Of a stretch of 14,507 nt of DNA, positions 7,100 through 14,507 are shown one piece after another. The translations under genes and the position numbers were made by a program. Where the stretch lies: contig URZD01000033.1 of the NCBI GenBank assembly GCA_900552305.1, positions 1 through 14,507 of the forward strand. Reading direction: 5' to 3'. The stretch comes from an uncultured Eubacteriales bacterium. Lineage in GTDB: Bacteria; Bacillota; Clostridia; Monoglobales; Monoglobaceae. Within the stretch, counting starts at the first letter, position 1. Every line of letters starts with the position of its first letter. The notes under the pieces are model-generated. The model did no database searches, was not told the DNA's origin, and worked only from the letters and a program-made list of their open reading frames with translations.

Positions 7100-7857
7100 C
7101 TCATCTATTCTCCAACGCATAAGATAAACTTTCACTACGGCAACTCCAAGCCTTTTATCATCAATTTTAAGGTTTGTTATCAGCAGCATCGGCTCTTTGC
7201 CAAAACCATAACATACAACTAAATTAAGCTCGTCATTCGGTCTACATACAAGGCTTACCGGAATTATTGATATTTTACAGTCTGCGCCGATACCGTTTTT
7301 TTGCGGAATTTTAAGCTATATTTCCCTTTGAATTTATGCGCAGGCTCCATAATGTTTATTCGCTTGCCTTTGTAAATTACATCTCTGTTCTTTTTTGCGC
7401 GGATAACAAATTTTTCATCGCGACTGATTAGATAACCATAATATCTGTTGTTGTCATAACCTCTGTCAAATGCTCTTATGTTGTTTTGGGAAAAGTGACA
7501 GCTTAAAAATTTAAGAGCCTTCATTGTTTCTTCATCTCCGCTGACAAAACCGTTTTCTTTGGCAGAAAAGATTTTTGTATACACGGGTATCGGCATTTTC
7601 TTTTCCGGGGTGAGCGCTGTCACTCCGACAGTGTGATAGCCGGGTTTATGTTCGCCCGTACTGCCGTCACGAACAGTTGCTACACCTTCTGATTTTGTAG
7701 AATATTTCTTTGTAATATCACTTCCGTCAACTATCAATATTGTATTTTTGTTAATTTGAGATTTTACTGCATACAGATATTGTTCAAACCTTCTCTTGAT
7801 TTTTGGGGAAACTCAAAATTTGACATAATCACCCTGTTTACCAATCTTTTACAAACC
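7100..7857 (-). pseudogene. Frameshifted DDE transposase (IS4-like) remnant
   Basis: The minus strand encodes a DDE transposase in pieces. The longest open part (7264-7812) contains ILIVDGSDITKK with the first catalytic Asp, VRDGSTGEHKPGYHTVG, and FDRGYDNNRYYGYL with the second Asp. Reading shifts frame at a run of seven T (7296-7302): the protein continues in another frame through PVSLVCRPNDELNLVV and YLMRWRIDE, which carries the third acidic residue, and is lost near 7100. A second shift at about 7803-7815 separates the core from MSNFEFPQK upstream. The N-terminus and the end of the C-terminal part are missing and no terminal inverted repeats are visible, so this is dead. IS4-family placement rests on the YxxRWxIE-like motif and is tentative. 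Confidence 0.75.
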
Positions 7858-7906
7858 TCGTGCTAACCCCTGCGGTGTTGCCGTTTCACTGCGGACGCGG
7901 GAGCCG

Positions 7907-8617
7907 TCAGCGCACTCCGGTTATATCCTTTACAACCTCGCCCGCAATTATCAACCCCGCAACAGACGGCACAAACGACACGCTGCCCGGCACGGAGCGT
8001 TTGGAGGTTATTTCCTCGGTCGATCTCGGGCTAAGCGCCTTTTCGGTTGAAAAAACAACCTTCAAAGCCTTTACGCCGCGTTTTCTCAGTTCTGTGCGCA
8101 TCACCCTCGCAAGCGGACACATGGAGGTTTTGTAAATGTCGCTTACCTCTAAAAGACACGGATTCAGTTTGTTTCCCGTACCCATACAGCTTATAATCGG
8201 CACATCCTCACGCTCGGCACGCACCGCAAGCTCCAACTTTGCGCTTACCGTGTCTATCGCGTCCACAATGTATGTATAGCCGCCGAGCGGGTATTTGTCC
8301 GCGTTTTCCGGCAGATAAAAATCGTTATGCACCGTGACCTCCGCATCGGGGTTTATATCATGAATACGGCTGCGCATTACCGCGGTTTTTTGCATCCCGA
8401 CCGTCCTGTCGGTTGCGACCGCCTGACGGTTAATGTTTGTCAATGACACCGTATCGTTGTCAAAAAGCGTGAGCCTTCCCACGCCGCACCGTGCAAGAGC
8501 CTCCGCAGCGTGACCGCCCACTCCGCCTATCCCGAATACCGCAACATGAGAGCTGCGGAGTTTTTCCATTGCGTCACTGCCCAAAAGCATCTCTGTGCGC
8601 GAAAAACGATTTATCAT
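7907..8617 (-). CDS. tcdA: tRNA threonylcarbamoyladenosine dehydratase (TcdA/ThiF-like E1 fold)
   Basis: This 236-residue cytoplasmic protein is of the E1-like ThiF/MoeB superfamily. TcdA uses ATP to dehydrate t6A at position 37 of tRNAs to its cyclic form. Seen: SRTEMLLGSDAMEKL at the N-terminus, the nucleotide-binding GIGGVGG at 29-35, the acidic LFDNDTVSLTNINRQ at 51-65 with the conserved Asn/Arg, VDAID at 118-122, YKTSMCPLARVMR at 162-174, and the C-terminal GSVSFVPSVAGLIIAGEVV block characteristic of TcdA. MoeB and ThiF usually carry CxxC zinc pairs, which are not seen here. Length matches the family. The gene reads away from coaX from its own promoter; its stop lies about 50 bases from the transposase debris, so that insertion or deletion event did not cut the gene. 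Confidence 0.9.
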   Translation of the reverse strand: MINRFSRTEMLLGSDAMEKLRSSHVAVFGIGGVGGHAAEALARCGVGRLTLFDNDTVSLTNINRQAVATDRTVGMQKTAVMRSRIHDINPDAEVTVHNDFYLPENADKYPLGGYTYIVDAIDTVSAKLELAVRAEREDVPIISCMGTGNKLNPCLLEVSDIYKTSMCPLARVMRTELRKRGVKALKVVFSTEKALSPRSTEEITSKRSVPGSVSFVPSVAGLIIAGEVVKDITGVR

Positions 8618-8665
8618 AATCCAATCTGCCCTTCTTTTCGTTAAATTTCAGTTATCTGCAATGCA

Positions 8666-8694
8666 ATTATAGCACATTTCCGAAATAAAATCAA
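8666..8694 (-). promoter_or_regulatory. Extended -10 promoter for tcdA
   Basis: On the minus strand TTGATT (plus-strand 8689-8694) and TATAAT (plus-strand 8666-8671) are 17 bp apart, and TGC stands directly before the -10 box. The start would be near 8659, about 42 bases before the tcdA ATG. An AAGAAGGG ribosome binding site lies in the leader. Confidence 0.78.
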
Positions 8695-8713
8695 TTAAAA
8701 ACGCAGTAGTATA

Positions 8714-8742
8714 TTGATTTTGCGGATTTTTTATGCTACAAT
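8714..8742 (+). promoter_or_regulatory. Extended -10 promoter for coaX
   Basis: TTGATT (8714-8719) and TACAAT (8737-8742) are 17 bp apart, with TGC directly before the -10 box. The start would be near 8749, some 46 bases before the coaX ATG. Its -35 box is only 19 bp from the -35 box of the divergent tcdA promoter. Confidence 0.78.
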
Positions 8743-8794
8743 AGCATAAAGAACGTACCGATTCGGGTGCGGTGCAGCGGAGGTTTGATTTAAA

Positions 8795-9565
8795 ATGATA
8801 CTTACGATTGATATAGGTAATACTAATATTGTTATCGGCGGATTTATCGATGACGAGCTTACGTTTGTTGCGCGGCTTGCGACAAACGCCTTCAAAACCG
8901 AGGACGAATACGCGACAAAAATCAAGAGCGTGCTTGCCCTGCACGAGGTTGACAGCAAATCCGTCAAAGGCGCAATAATTTCATCGGTTGTGCCGCCGCT
9001 TAACACGGTAATGAAAAAGGCTGTCGGTCTGGTCTACGGAGTTGAACCGATCATGGTCGACCCCGGCATAAAAACCGGGATAAACATACGCTGCGACAAC
9101 CCATCTACGGTCGGCGCGGACCTGATTTGCGCGTGCGTTGCGGCGCATTATTTATACGGAAGTCCCTCGCTTGTAATCGATATGGGAACAGCCACAAAAA
9201 TGATGGTTATTGACAAAAGCGGCGCATTCATCGGCGTTGCTATAATTCCGGGCGTGGAGATTGCACTCAAGGCGCTTTCCGGCGGGACTGCGCAGCTGCC
9301 TCAGATAAGTCTGGAGGCTCCCAGGTCGGTAATCGGCAAAAACACGGTCGATTGTATGCGCTCCGGAGTAGTTTTCGGAAACGCGTCCATGCTTGACGGA
9401 ATGATTGACAGATTCAACAGTGAAATGGGCGAAAACCTCCGCGTCATAGCGACCGGCGGACTTGCACCGACTATAATACATCACTGCATTCACGAAATAA
9501 CCACCGACAGCGACCTCGTTCTGAAGGGTCTTAACATTCTTTATAAAAAAAATAAAATAAAATAA
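8795..9565 (+). CDS. coaX: Type III pantothenate kinase
   Basis: This 256-residue cytoplasmic kinase phosphorylates pantothenate, the first step of CoA synthesis. Seen: the N-terminal phosphate-binding MILTIDIGNTNIVIGGF with D6 (the catalytic Asp) and GNTN at 8-11, STVGADLICACVAAHYLYG at 104-122, VIDMGTATKMMVI at 127-139 (DFGTATT in many relatives), IIPGVEIALKALSGGTAQLP near 150-169 and ATGG near the C-terminus. The start ATG has GCGGAGG at 8777-8783. Type III enzymes are not inhibited by CoA and need potassium or ammonium; this is family knowledge. The gene is followed after 73 bases by an ECF S component, probably co-transcribed. Confidence 0.94.
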   Translation: MILTIDIGNTNIVIGGFIDDELTFVARLATNAFKTEDEYATKIKSVLALHEVDSKSVKGAIISSVVPPLNTVMKKAVGLVYGVEPIMVDPGIKTGINIRCDNPSTVGADLICACVAAHYLYGSPSLVIDMGTATKMMVIDKSGAFIGVAIIPGVEIALKALSGGTAQLPQISLEAPRSVIGKNTVDCMRSGVVFGNASMLDGMIDRFNSEMGENLRVIATGGLAPTIIHHCIHEITTDSDLVLKGLNILYKKNKIK

Positions 9566-9638
9566 ATCTAATTTATGCGTTGTATCACAAAAGGGCAATG
9601 AATTTGCTCCGAGTGAACGACAGCAAGGAGGAATTAAG

Positions 9639-10208
9639 ATGAATTCAAAAAAAAGTAACTCAACGGAAAAACTGGCGCTTTGCGCGCTGCTCACCGCAAT
9701 AGTTGTGATATTTCAGCTAATGGGTGCGGCAATCAAGTTCGGACCGTTCTCGGTCAGTTTTGTCCTTGTTCCGGTAGTAATCGGCGCGGCTATGTGCGGT
9801 GCGGCGGCGGGAGCATGGCTCGGCTTTGTTTTCGGCATAGTTGTCCTGTTTACTGATGCGGGACTGTTCCTTTCGGTCAGCGTTATAGGTACGATTGTTA
9901 CCGTTCTGCTTAAAGGCACGCTTTGCGGACTTTGCGCCGGCGCGGTCTACAAGGCGCTCGAAAAGCACAACCGATATGCGGCGGTTGCGGTTGCTGCGGC
10001 GGTTTGCCCGATTGTGAACACCGGCGTTTTTCTGCTCGGCTGCTCGGTATTCTTCATGGACACCCTTCGCGAATGGGCAGGCGGCGACATTATGACATAT
10101 ATTATATTTACTCTTGTAGGCGGAAACTTTCTTTTTGAAGCGCTTTCAAATATAATTCTCAGTCCTGTTATCGTAAGAATTCTTAATATCAGAAACAAGC
10201 AGGCTTAA
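9639..10208 (+). CDS. ECF transporter S component, possibly for pantothenate
   Basis: This 189-residue integral membrane protein has about six hydrophobic segments and a short basic N-terminus (MNSKKSNSTEKLALCALLTA). The block FSVSFVLVPVVIGAAMCGAA followed by GAWLGFVFG is the common core of energy-coupling factor substrate-binding (S) subunits, which work with a shared ATPase/T-component module encoded elsewhere. A strong ribosome binding site AAGGAGG sits at 9625-9631, 7 bases before the ATG. The neighbour coaX makes pantothenate the best guess for the vitamin (PanT-like), but riboflavin and other S components look similar by eye, so the substrate is an inference from context only. Confidence 0.78.
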   Translation: MNSKKSNSTEKLALCALLTAIVVIFQLMGAAIKFGPFSVSFVLVPVVIGAAMCGAAAGAWLGFVFGIVVLFTDAGLFLSVSVIGTIVTVLLKGTLCGLCAGAVYKALEKHNRYAAVAVAAAVCPIVNTGVFLLGCSVFFMDTLREWAGGDIMTYIIFTLVGGNFLFEALSNIILSPVIVRILNIRNKQA

Positions 10209-10276
10209 ACAAAATCAGCAAATCTCAAAACGAACGTATTTCTTCGCTTTGACAAAAACTAAATGAGGTGACAAAA

Positions 10277-12982
10277 ATGGAAAAACTTATTGACTGGAAA
10301 ACACTTGAAGAAAAACCGTATGTCCCGGCTGCACAGGTTGCGCGCCGCGCCGCAGCTGACGGCTGTGTTCTTCTTAAAAACGAGGGAAACATCCTTCCTC
10401 TCGGAAAGGAGAACGTAATCTCGCTTTTCGGACGTACCCAAATCGACTATTACAAAAGCGGTACCGGCTCGGGCGGTTTGGTGCGCGTTGACTATGTGGT
10501 AAACATCCTTGACGGCATCATGGCAAACAACAGCCTCACCCTTAACACGGAGCTTGTTGACATATACAAAAAATGGATAGAAAAAAATCAGTTTGACGCA
10601 GGCGAGGGCTGGGCAAAAGAGCCGTGGTCGCAGAAGGAAATGGTTCCGGACGAGGAAACGGTCGCTGCGGCAAGAGCCAAGTCAGACACAGCCGTAATAG
10701 TTTTCGGAAGGACTGCGGGCGAGGACTGCGACAACAGCGAGGACAAGGGCAGCTGGCTGCTCACCGATGACGAGGAAAAACTCCTTGACCTTGTAAGCCG
10801 CCATTTTGACAGAACGGTAGTCCTTTTAAACGTAGGCAACATAATAGACATGAGCTGGGTAGAAAAATACAACATCAAGTCCGTAATGTATGTATGGCAG
10901 GGCGGTCAGGAGGGCGGAAACGCCGTAGCTGACGTGCTTTCGGGCAAGGTTACGCCAAGCGGTCACCTTACCGATACAATCGCAAAAGACATAAAAATGT
11001 ACCCCGGCATAAAGAATTTCGGCAATCCCGACCGCAACATCTATCAGGAGGATATCTATGTCGGCTACCGCTATTTTGAAACCTTCGCGCCGGATGATGT
11101 ACTTTATCCGTTCGGCTTCGGCCTTTCGTACACCGAATTTAATAAGGATTTCGGCTTTGTCGGCGAACGCGACGGCAAAATCGTAATAGAAGTAACAGTT
11201 AAGAACGTCGGCGCATACAACGGGCGCGAGGTTGTTCAGGTATACTTCGAGGCTCCGCAGGGCAAGCTCGGCAAAAGCGCGCGCGAGCTGTGCGCATTCG
11301 CAAAAACCGCACTGCTCGCCCCAAACGATAGCGAAACGCTTACCGTTGAATTTGATATTGACAAAATGTCCGCATATGACGACAGCGGCATAGCCGGTTA
11401 TAAATCGGCATATGTAATGGAGGCGGGCGAATATAACATCTACGTCGGCGGTTGTGTTCGCTGCGCAAGGAAGGTATATACATACACGGTCGGCGAAACG
11501 CGGGTTACGCAGCAGCTTACCGAGGCTCTTGCTCCGACTGCGGATTTCGAGATAATGTACCCTGTACGCGACGGCATCGGCTACAAAACCGCATACAAAA
11601 AGGTATCGCAGCGCACCGTTGACTATGACAAGCGGATATTTGACGAACGTCCGCAGGAAATTGAGCAGACGGGCGACAAGGGCATAAAGCTGATTGACGT
11701 GAAAAACGGAAAAAATACAATTCGGGAGTTTGTTGCACAGCTCACCGACGACGACCTTATCTGCATAGTAAAGGGCGAAGGAATGTGTTCGCCTAAAGTA
11801 AGAGCCGGCAGCGCAGGCGCTATCGGCGGCGTTACCGAGTCATTGGCAAAGCTTGGTATTCCGCTTATCGCAGTTCATGACGGACCGTCCGGCATAAGAA
11901 TGGACAGCGGCGAGAAGGCAACAAGCCTTCCGAACGGAACCGCGCTTGCCTGCACATGGGACACGCAGCTTGCGGAGGAGCTTTACCGCAACGTCAGCGT
12001 TGAGCTTTGCACCCACAAAATCGATTCGCTGCTCGGTCCGGGTATAAATATCCACCGCGTTCCGCTCTGCGGCAGAAACTTTGAATATTTCTCCGAGGAC
12101 CCGTTTATCACGGGAAAAATGGCGGCGGCGCTGATTCGCGGAATGGCAGCGTACGGAAACTCCGCAACCGTTAAGCATTTTATGGCAAACTCACAGGAAT
12201 ATTCGCGTGCGCGCGTTGACGCCGTTATGTCGGAGAGAGCCGCGCGTGAAATTTACCTTAAAGGCTTTGAATATGCGGTTAAAGAGGGTCACGCGACTTC
12301 GCTCATGACCTCATATAATCCGATAAACGATATCTGGGCGGCAAATAACTATGACCTTAACACAACAATTTTAAGAGGTGAATGGGGCTATGAAGGCTTT
12401 GTCATGACTGACTGGTGGCCGACCCTCGCTCCCGTAAAGACCGATACAATCAACCTTAAAAATCTTGTCGAAGCGCAAAACGATGTGTATATGCTGACCG
12501 CGGACGTGCTGACATGCCGCGACAATATCAGAGAGTCCCTTGAAAACGGCTCAATCACGCGCGGACAGCTGCAAAGAAACGCAACAAATATTTTGAAGTA
12601 TATTGCAAATTCACACGCGCTTGAACGCTTTGTCGAGTTCGGCGGCAGACTGACAAAATCGCTTGCCGACAGGCTTGACGAACTTGAAACCGTAGCGGTA
12701 TTTGAAAACCCCGCAAACGGCGCGGAGTTTGAGCTTGATTTGAAGGGTGTTGGCGAGCGGTTGTTCGCGGTTGAGTATTCCTCCGTCGAACCGGAGCTTA
12801 CGCAGATGATTGTAAATATACTTATAAATAACATCAACGCAGCAAGCATAACTGTAAACGGCAACGGCGGCAAGACCTCCGTTGTGTACCGCGACGCGGC
12901 TGTCGCGTTTGAGAACGTAAAGCTGAAATTGGCTTACCCGGAGGATATCCTTAAAATAACAAAGCTCACCGTACTTAAATAA
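10277..12982 (+). CDS. Family 3 glycoside hydrolase (beta-glucosidase type) with reversed domain order
   Basis: This 901-residue enzyme has no signal peptide, so it is probably cytoplasmic. The ATG at 10277 is used because GAGGTG (10265-10270) is its ribosome binding site; a GTG at 10268 lies within it. Domains run in reversed order. First comes the GH3 C-domain (about 15-285: AARRAAADGCVLLKN-like start, GRTAGEDCD with likely acid/base E149, YVWQGGQEGGNAVADVLSG, FGFGLSYT). A fibronectin III-like domain follows (about 295-410), then the TIM barrel (about 475-720: AVHDGPSGIR with D535, ATVKHF-like K633-H634, FVMTDWW with nucleophile D712). A last segment of about 95 residues (805-901) is unassigned. 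Ruminococcus albus and Butyrivibrio fibrisolvens beta-glucosidases share this order. It likely removes terminal beta-linked glucose from imported oligosaccharides; exact linkage is not readable. Confidence 0.93.
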   Translation: MEKLIDWKTLEEKPYVPAAQVARRAAADGCVLLKNEGNILPLGKENVISLFGRTQIDYYKSGTGSGGLVRVDYVVNILDGIMANNSLTLNTELVDIYKKWIEKNQFDAGEGWAKEPWSQKEMVPDEETVAAARAKSDTAVIVFGRTAGEDCDNSEDKGSWLLTDDEEKLLDLVSRHFDRTVVLLNVGNIIDMSWVEKYNIKSVMYVWQGGQEGGNAVADVLSGKVTPSGHLTDTIAKDIKMYPGIKNFGNPDRNIYQEDIYVGYRYFETFAPDDVLYPFGFGLSYTEFNKDFGFVGERDGKIVIEVTVKNVGAYNGREVVQVYFEAPQGKLGKSARELCAFAKTALLAPNDSETLTVEFDIDKMSAYDDSGIAGYKSAYVMEAGEYNIYVGGCVRCARKVYTYTVGETRVTQQLTEALAPTADFEIMYPVRDGIGYKTAYKKVSQRTVDYDKRIFDERPQEIEQTGDKGIKLIDVKNGKNTIREFVAQLTDDDLICIVKGEGMCSPKVRAGSAGAIGGVTESLAKLGIPLIAVHDGPSGIRMDSGEKATSLPNGTALACTWDTQLAEELYRNVSVELCTHKIDSLLGPGINIHRVPLCGRNFEYFSEDPFITGKMAAALIRGMAAYGNSATVKHFMANSQEYSRARVDAVMSERAAREIYLKGFEYAVKEGHATSLMTSYNPINDIWAANNYDLNTTILRGEWGYEGFVMTDWWPTLAPVKTDTINLKNLVEAQNDVYMLTADVLTCRDNIRESLENGSITRGQLQRNATNILKYIANSHALERFVEFGGRLTKSLADRLDELETVAVFENPANGAEFELDLKGVGERLFAVEYSSVEPELTQMIVNILINNINAASITVNGNGGKTSVVYRDAAVAFENVKLKLAYPEDILKITKLTVLK

Positions 12983-13081
12983 GCGCATATCCCGCCGCGC
13001 GAAGCGGACCGGAAAGCTGCACATATCAGCAAGCGGGCGGGCGAAAGCCGCGCGCGCGTTGCACATCAATAAACATACCAA
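12983..13081 (+). other. GC-rich spacer before the HD hydrolase gene
   Basis: The gap holds short GC palindromic pieces (CCGC at 12995-12998 with GCGG at 13004-13007), a CCGCGCGCGCG run near 13048-13058, and two partial copies of GAAAGC...GCACAT. No T tract follows any stem, so I cannot call a terminator, and no promoter stands out. Confidence 0.4.
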
Positions 13082-13101
13082 AGGCTAAAGGAGAATAACA
13101 A

Positions 13102-14334
13102 ATGTCGGTTAATTCAAAGCTGCAATACCACAGGCTGTCAACGGAGCTTCAGGAACGGATAATCGCCGACCTTGAACGCGGTCGTGTAAATCCGTACCGC
13201 TGTGACGATTCGGACGCATTGCGCCGCGACACAAACCATGACAGTCCGAACCTTTGGCGGCCGACATTTGTCCGCGATACCGAAAAAATACTTCATCTTC
13301 CCGTATACAACCGCTATGCGGACAAAACGCAGGTTTTCTCGCTGTACAACAACGACGACATAACCCGCCGCGCTCTGCACGTTCAGCTTGTGTCGCGGAT
13401 TGCAAGGAATATCGGAAAGGTACTCGGACTTAACCTTGATTTGATTGAGGCAATCGCGCTCGGACACGATATAGGTCATACGCCATTCGGTCACGCGGGC
13501 GAACGCTTTTTATCGGAGCTTTTACACGCCGAAACGGGACGCTATTTCAATCACAACGTACACAGCGTCCGCGTTCTTGACAAAATCTTTTCGCGCAATC
13601 TGACCCTTCAGGCGCTTGACGGAATTTTATGTCATAACGGCGAATTTGAGCTGAAGGAATACAAGCCTAACAGGAATAAGGACTTTAAAACGCTCGACAG
13701 AGAAACCGAGGACTGCTACATAAACGGCGATAAAGCGATAAAGCGGCTTATTCCGACCACTCTGGAGGGCTGCGTTGTGCGTATCTGCGATATGATTGCA
13801 TACATAGGCAAGGACAGACAGGACGCAAGGGTTGCAAACATTATCGACCGCAGCTACAAATTTTCAAACGAGTACATAGGCACGGAAAACGCGGCAATAA
13901 TAAACAATCTGACCGTTGACATTATCGAACACAGCTACGGCAAGGATTATATTCTGCTGAGCGAGAGCGCGTTCAACGACCTTAAAACCGCAAAGCGTGA
14001 AAACGCGCGGGTTATATACATGAACGAAAGCCTGACCGAAACCTATGACAACGTAATAAGGCCTATGTTTTGCGATATGTATTACAGTCTGCTCGACGAT
14101 GTCGTAAGCCGCAATACCGACTCGGTTATCTATAAGCACCATATTCTGTTTACCGAACGGGCAAGGTGGTATTATACCGACGCCGACCGTGTCAACGAGT
14201 ATGCGTCAGAGGAGCCGAATCAAATTGTGACCGACTTTATCGCAAGCATGACTGACGATTATTTTATAGAGCTGCATAAATATTTGTTCCCTGACAGCAA
14301 ATATAAAATAGAATACAAAAGCTATTTTCAGTAA
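13102..14334 (+). CDS. dgt: dGTPase-like HD-domain deoxynucleotide triphosphohydrolase
   Basis: This 410-residue cytoplasmic metal-dependent hydrolase of the HD superfamily matches the Dgt branch, which splits dNTPs into deoxynucleoside and triphosphate. Seen: RDTEKILHLPVYNRYADKTQVF at 58-79 (the KTQVF box), a likely metal histidine in ALHVQLVSRIAR at residue 93, the HD block GHDIGHTPFGHAGE at 121-134 with H122-D123, and the distal metal Asp in RICDMIAYIGKD at residue 230. AAAGGAGA at 13087-13094 is the ribosome binding site, 7 bases before the ATG. The C-terminal 150 residues are less conserved, and a substrate other than dGTP is possible. Upstream and downstream genes are unrelated in function, and no promoter is obvious, so it may be read through from the GH3 gene. 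Confidence 0.85.
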   Translation: MSVNSKLQYHRLSTELQERIIADLERGRVNPYRCDDSDALRRDTNHDSPNLWRPTFVRDTEKILHLPVYNRYADKTQVFSLYNNDDITRRALHVQLVSRIARNIGKVLGLNLDLIEAIALGHDIGHTPFGHAGERFLSELLHAETGRYFNHNVHSVRVLDKIFSRNLTLQALDGILCHNGEFELKEYKPNRNKDFKTLDRETEDCYINGDKAIKRLIPTTLEGCVVRICDMIAYIGKDRQDARVANIIDRSYKFSNEYIGTENAAIINNLTVDIIEHSYGKDYILLSESAFNDLKTAKRENARVIYMNESLTETYDNVIRPMFCDMYYSLLDDVVSRNTDSVIYKHHILFTERARWYYTDADRVNEYASEEPNQIVTDFIASMTDDYFIELHKYLFPDSKYKIEYKSYFQ

Positions 14335-14468
14335 ACAAAAGAATATTTATGAAAACATAGATTACCGGAAAAATAATTGATTGGTTAAACGTGGATTAAC
14401 CATTAGATACTTTGTTTATCAAATACAGAATATCCGATAGATAGAAAGGTTATTTTCAATAAACAAAA
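14323..14468 (+). repeat. 18-bp direct repeat at the end of the HD hydrolase gene
   Basis: TATTTTCAGTAAACAAAA at 14323-14340, which contains the stop codon of the upstream gene, recurs with one change as TATTTTCAATAAACAAAA at 14451-14468. The 110 bases between them are AT-rich and contain TGGTTAA...TTAACCA (14382-14388 with 14396-14402). No gene is seen from 14335 to the end of the window. Confidence 0.5.
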
Positions 14469-14507
14469 ATTATTAAGAAAAAATTTACTTTTATTAGAAA
14501 CACTGCT

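Noticed and set aside
7860..8135. Plus-strand open frame of 91 residues over the tcdA end
   Set aside because: It is antisense to the conserved C-terminus of TcdA and has no recognisable motif.
10249..10254. TTGACA as a -35 box for the GH3 gene
   Set aside because: The -10 position would fall on the ribosome binding site and start codon, and no TATAAT-like box is there.
14381..14411. Possible promoter TTGGTT...GATACT at the window end
   Set aside because: Weak boxes with 19-bp spacing, and no downstream gene is in view to support it.

Overview
The window looks like chromosomal DNA of an anaerobic Gram-positive bacterium of the class Clostridia, most like Ruminococcaceae/Oscillospiraceae from a gut or rumen. 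Reasons: strong AGGAGG-type ribosome binding sites, SigA-type promoters, a type III pantothenate kinase next to an ECF-type S component, a family 3 glycosidase with the swapped domain order known from Ruminococcus albus and Butyrivibrio, and fragments of a PcfJ-like conjugation protein and an InlB-repeat surface protein. The assignment rests on reading protein sequences by eye; no search was run.

Layout. (1) Bases 2-640 hold the 3' half of an O-acetylhomoserine sulfhydrylase gene (metY-like). (2) Bases 696-6075 are a branched-chain amino acid ABC uptake locus: a near-consensus promoter, a lipoprotein binding protein (livJ), a structured 349-bp gap with a hairpin terminator and a GACGCAAAGC motif reminiscent of c-di-GMP-I riboswitches, then tightly packed livH-livM-livG-livF, a small degenerate repeat patch, and a very strong intrinsic terminator. 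(3) Bases 6119-7857 are a graveyard of three unrelated gene fragments abutted end to end: the C-terminus of a surface protein (minus), an internal piece of a PcfJ-like protein (plus), and a frameshifted DDE transposase (minus). (4) Bases 7907-10208 hold tcdA (minus) and, divergently from back-to-back extended -10 promoters, coaX followed by an ECF S component. (5) Bases 10277-12982 encode a 901-residue GH3 glycosidase with catalytic domains in reversed order. (6) Bases 13102-14334 encode a dGTPase-like HD-domain hydrolase, followed by an AT-rich tail.

Working together: livJ captures branched-chain (or related) amino acids at the membrane, livHM form the channel and livGF drive it. A terminator between livJ and livH would let the binding protein be made in excess over the permease. 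coaX and the S component plausibly couple vitamin (pantothenate) uptake to the first step of CoA synthesis. The GH3 enzyme has no signal peptide and so probably cleaves imported oligosaccharides in the cytoplasm. Nothing in the intact genes forms an obviously new system. The places most worth a second look are the livJ-livH leader and the mosaic of pseudogenes.
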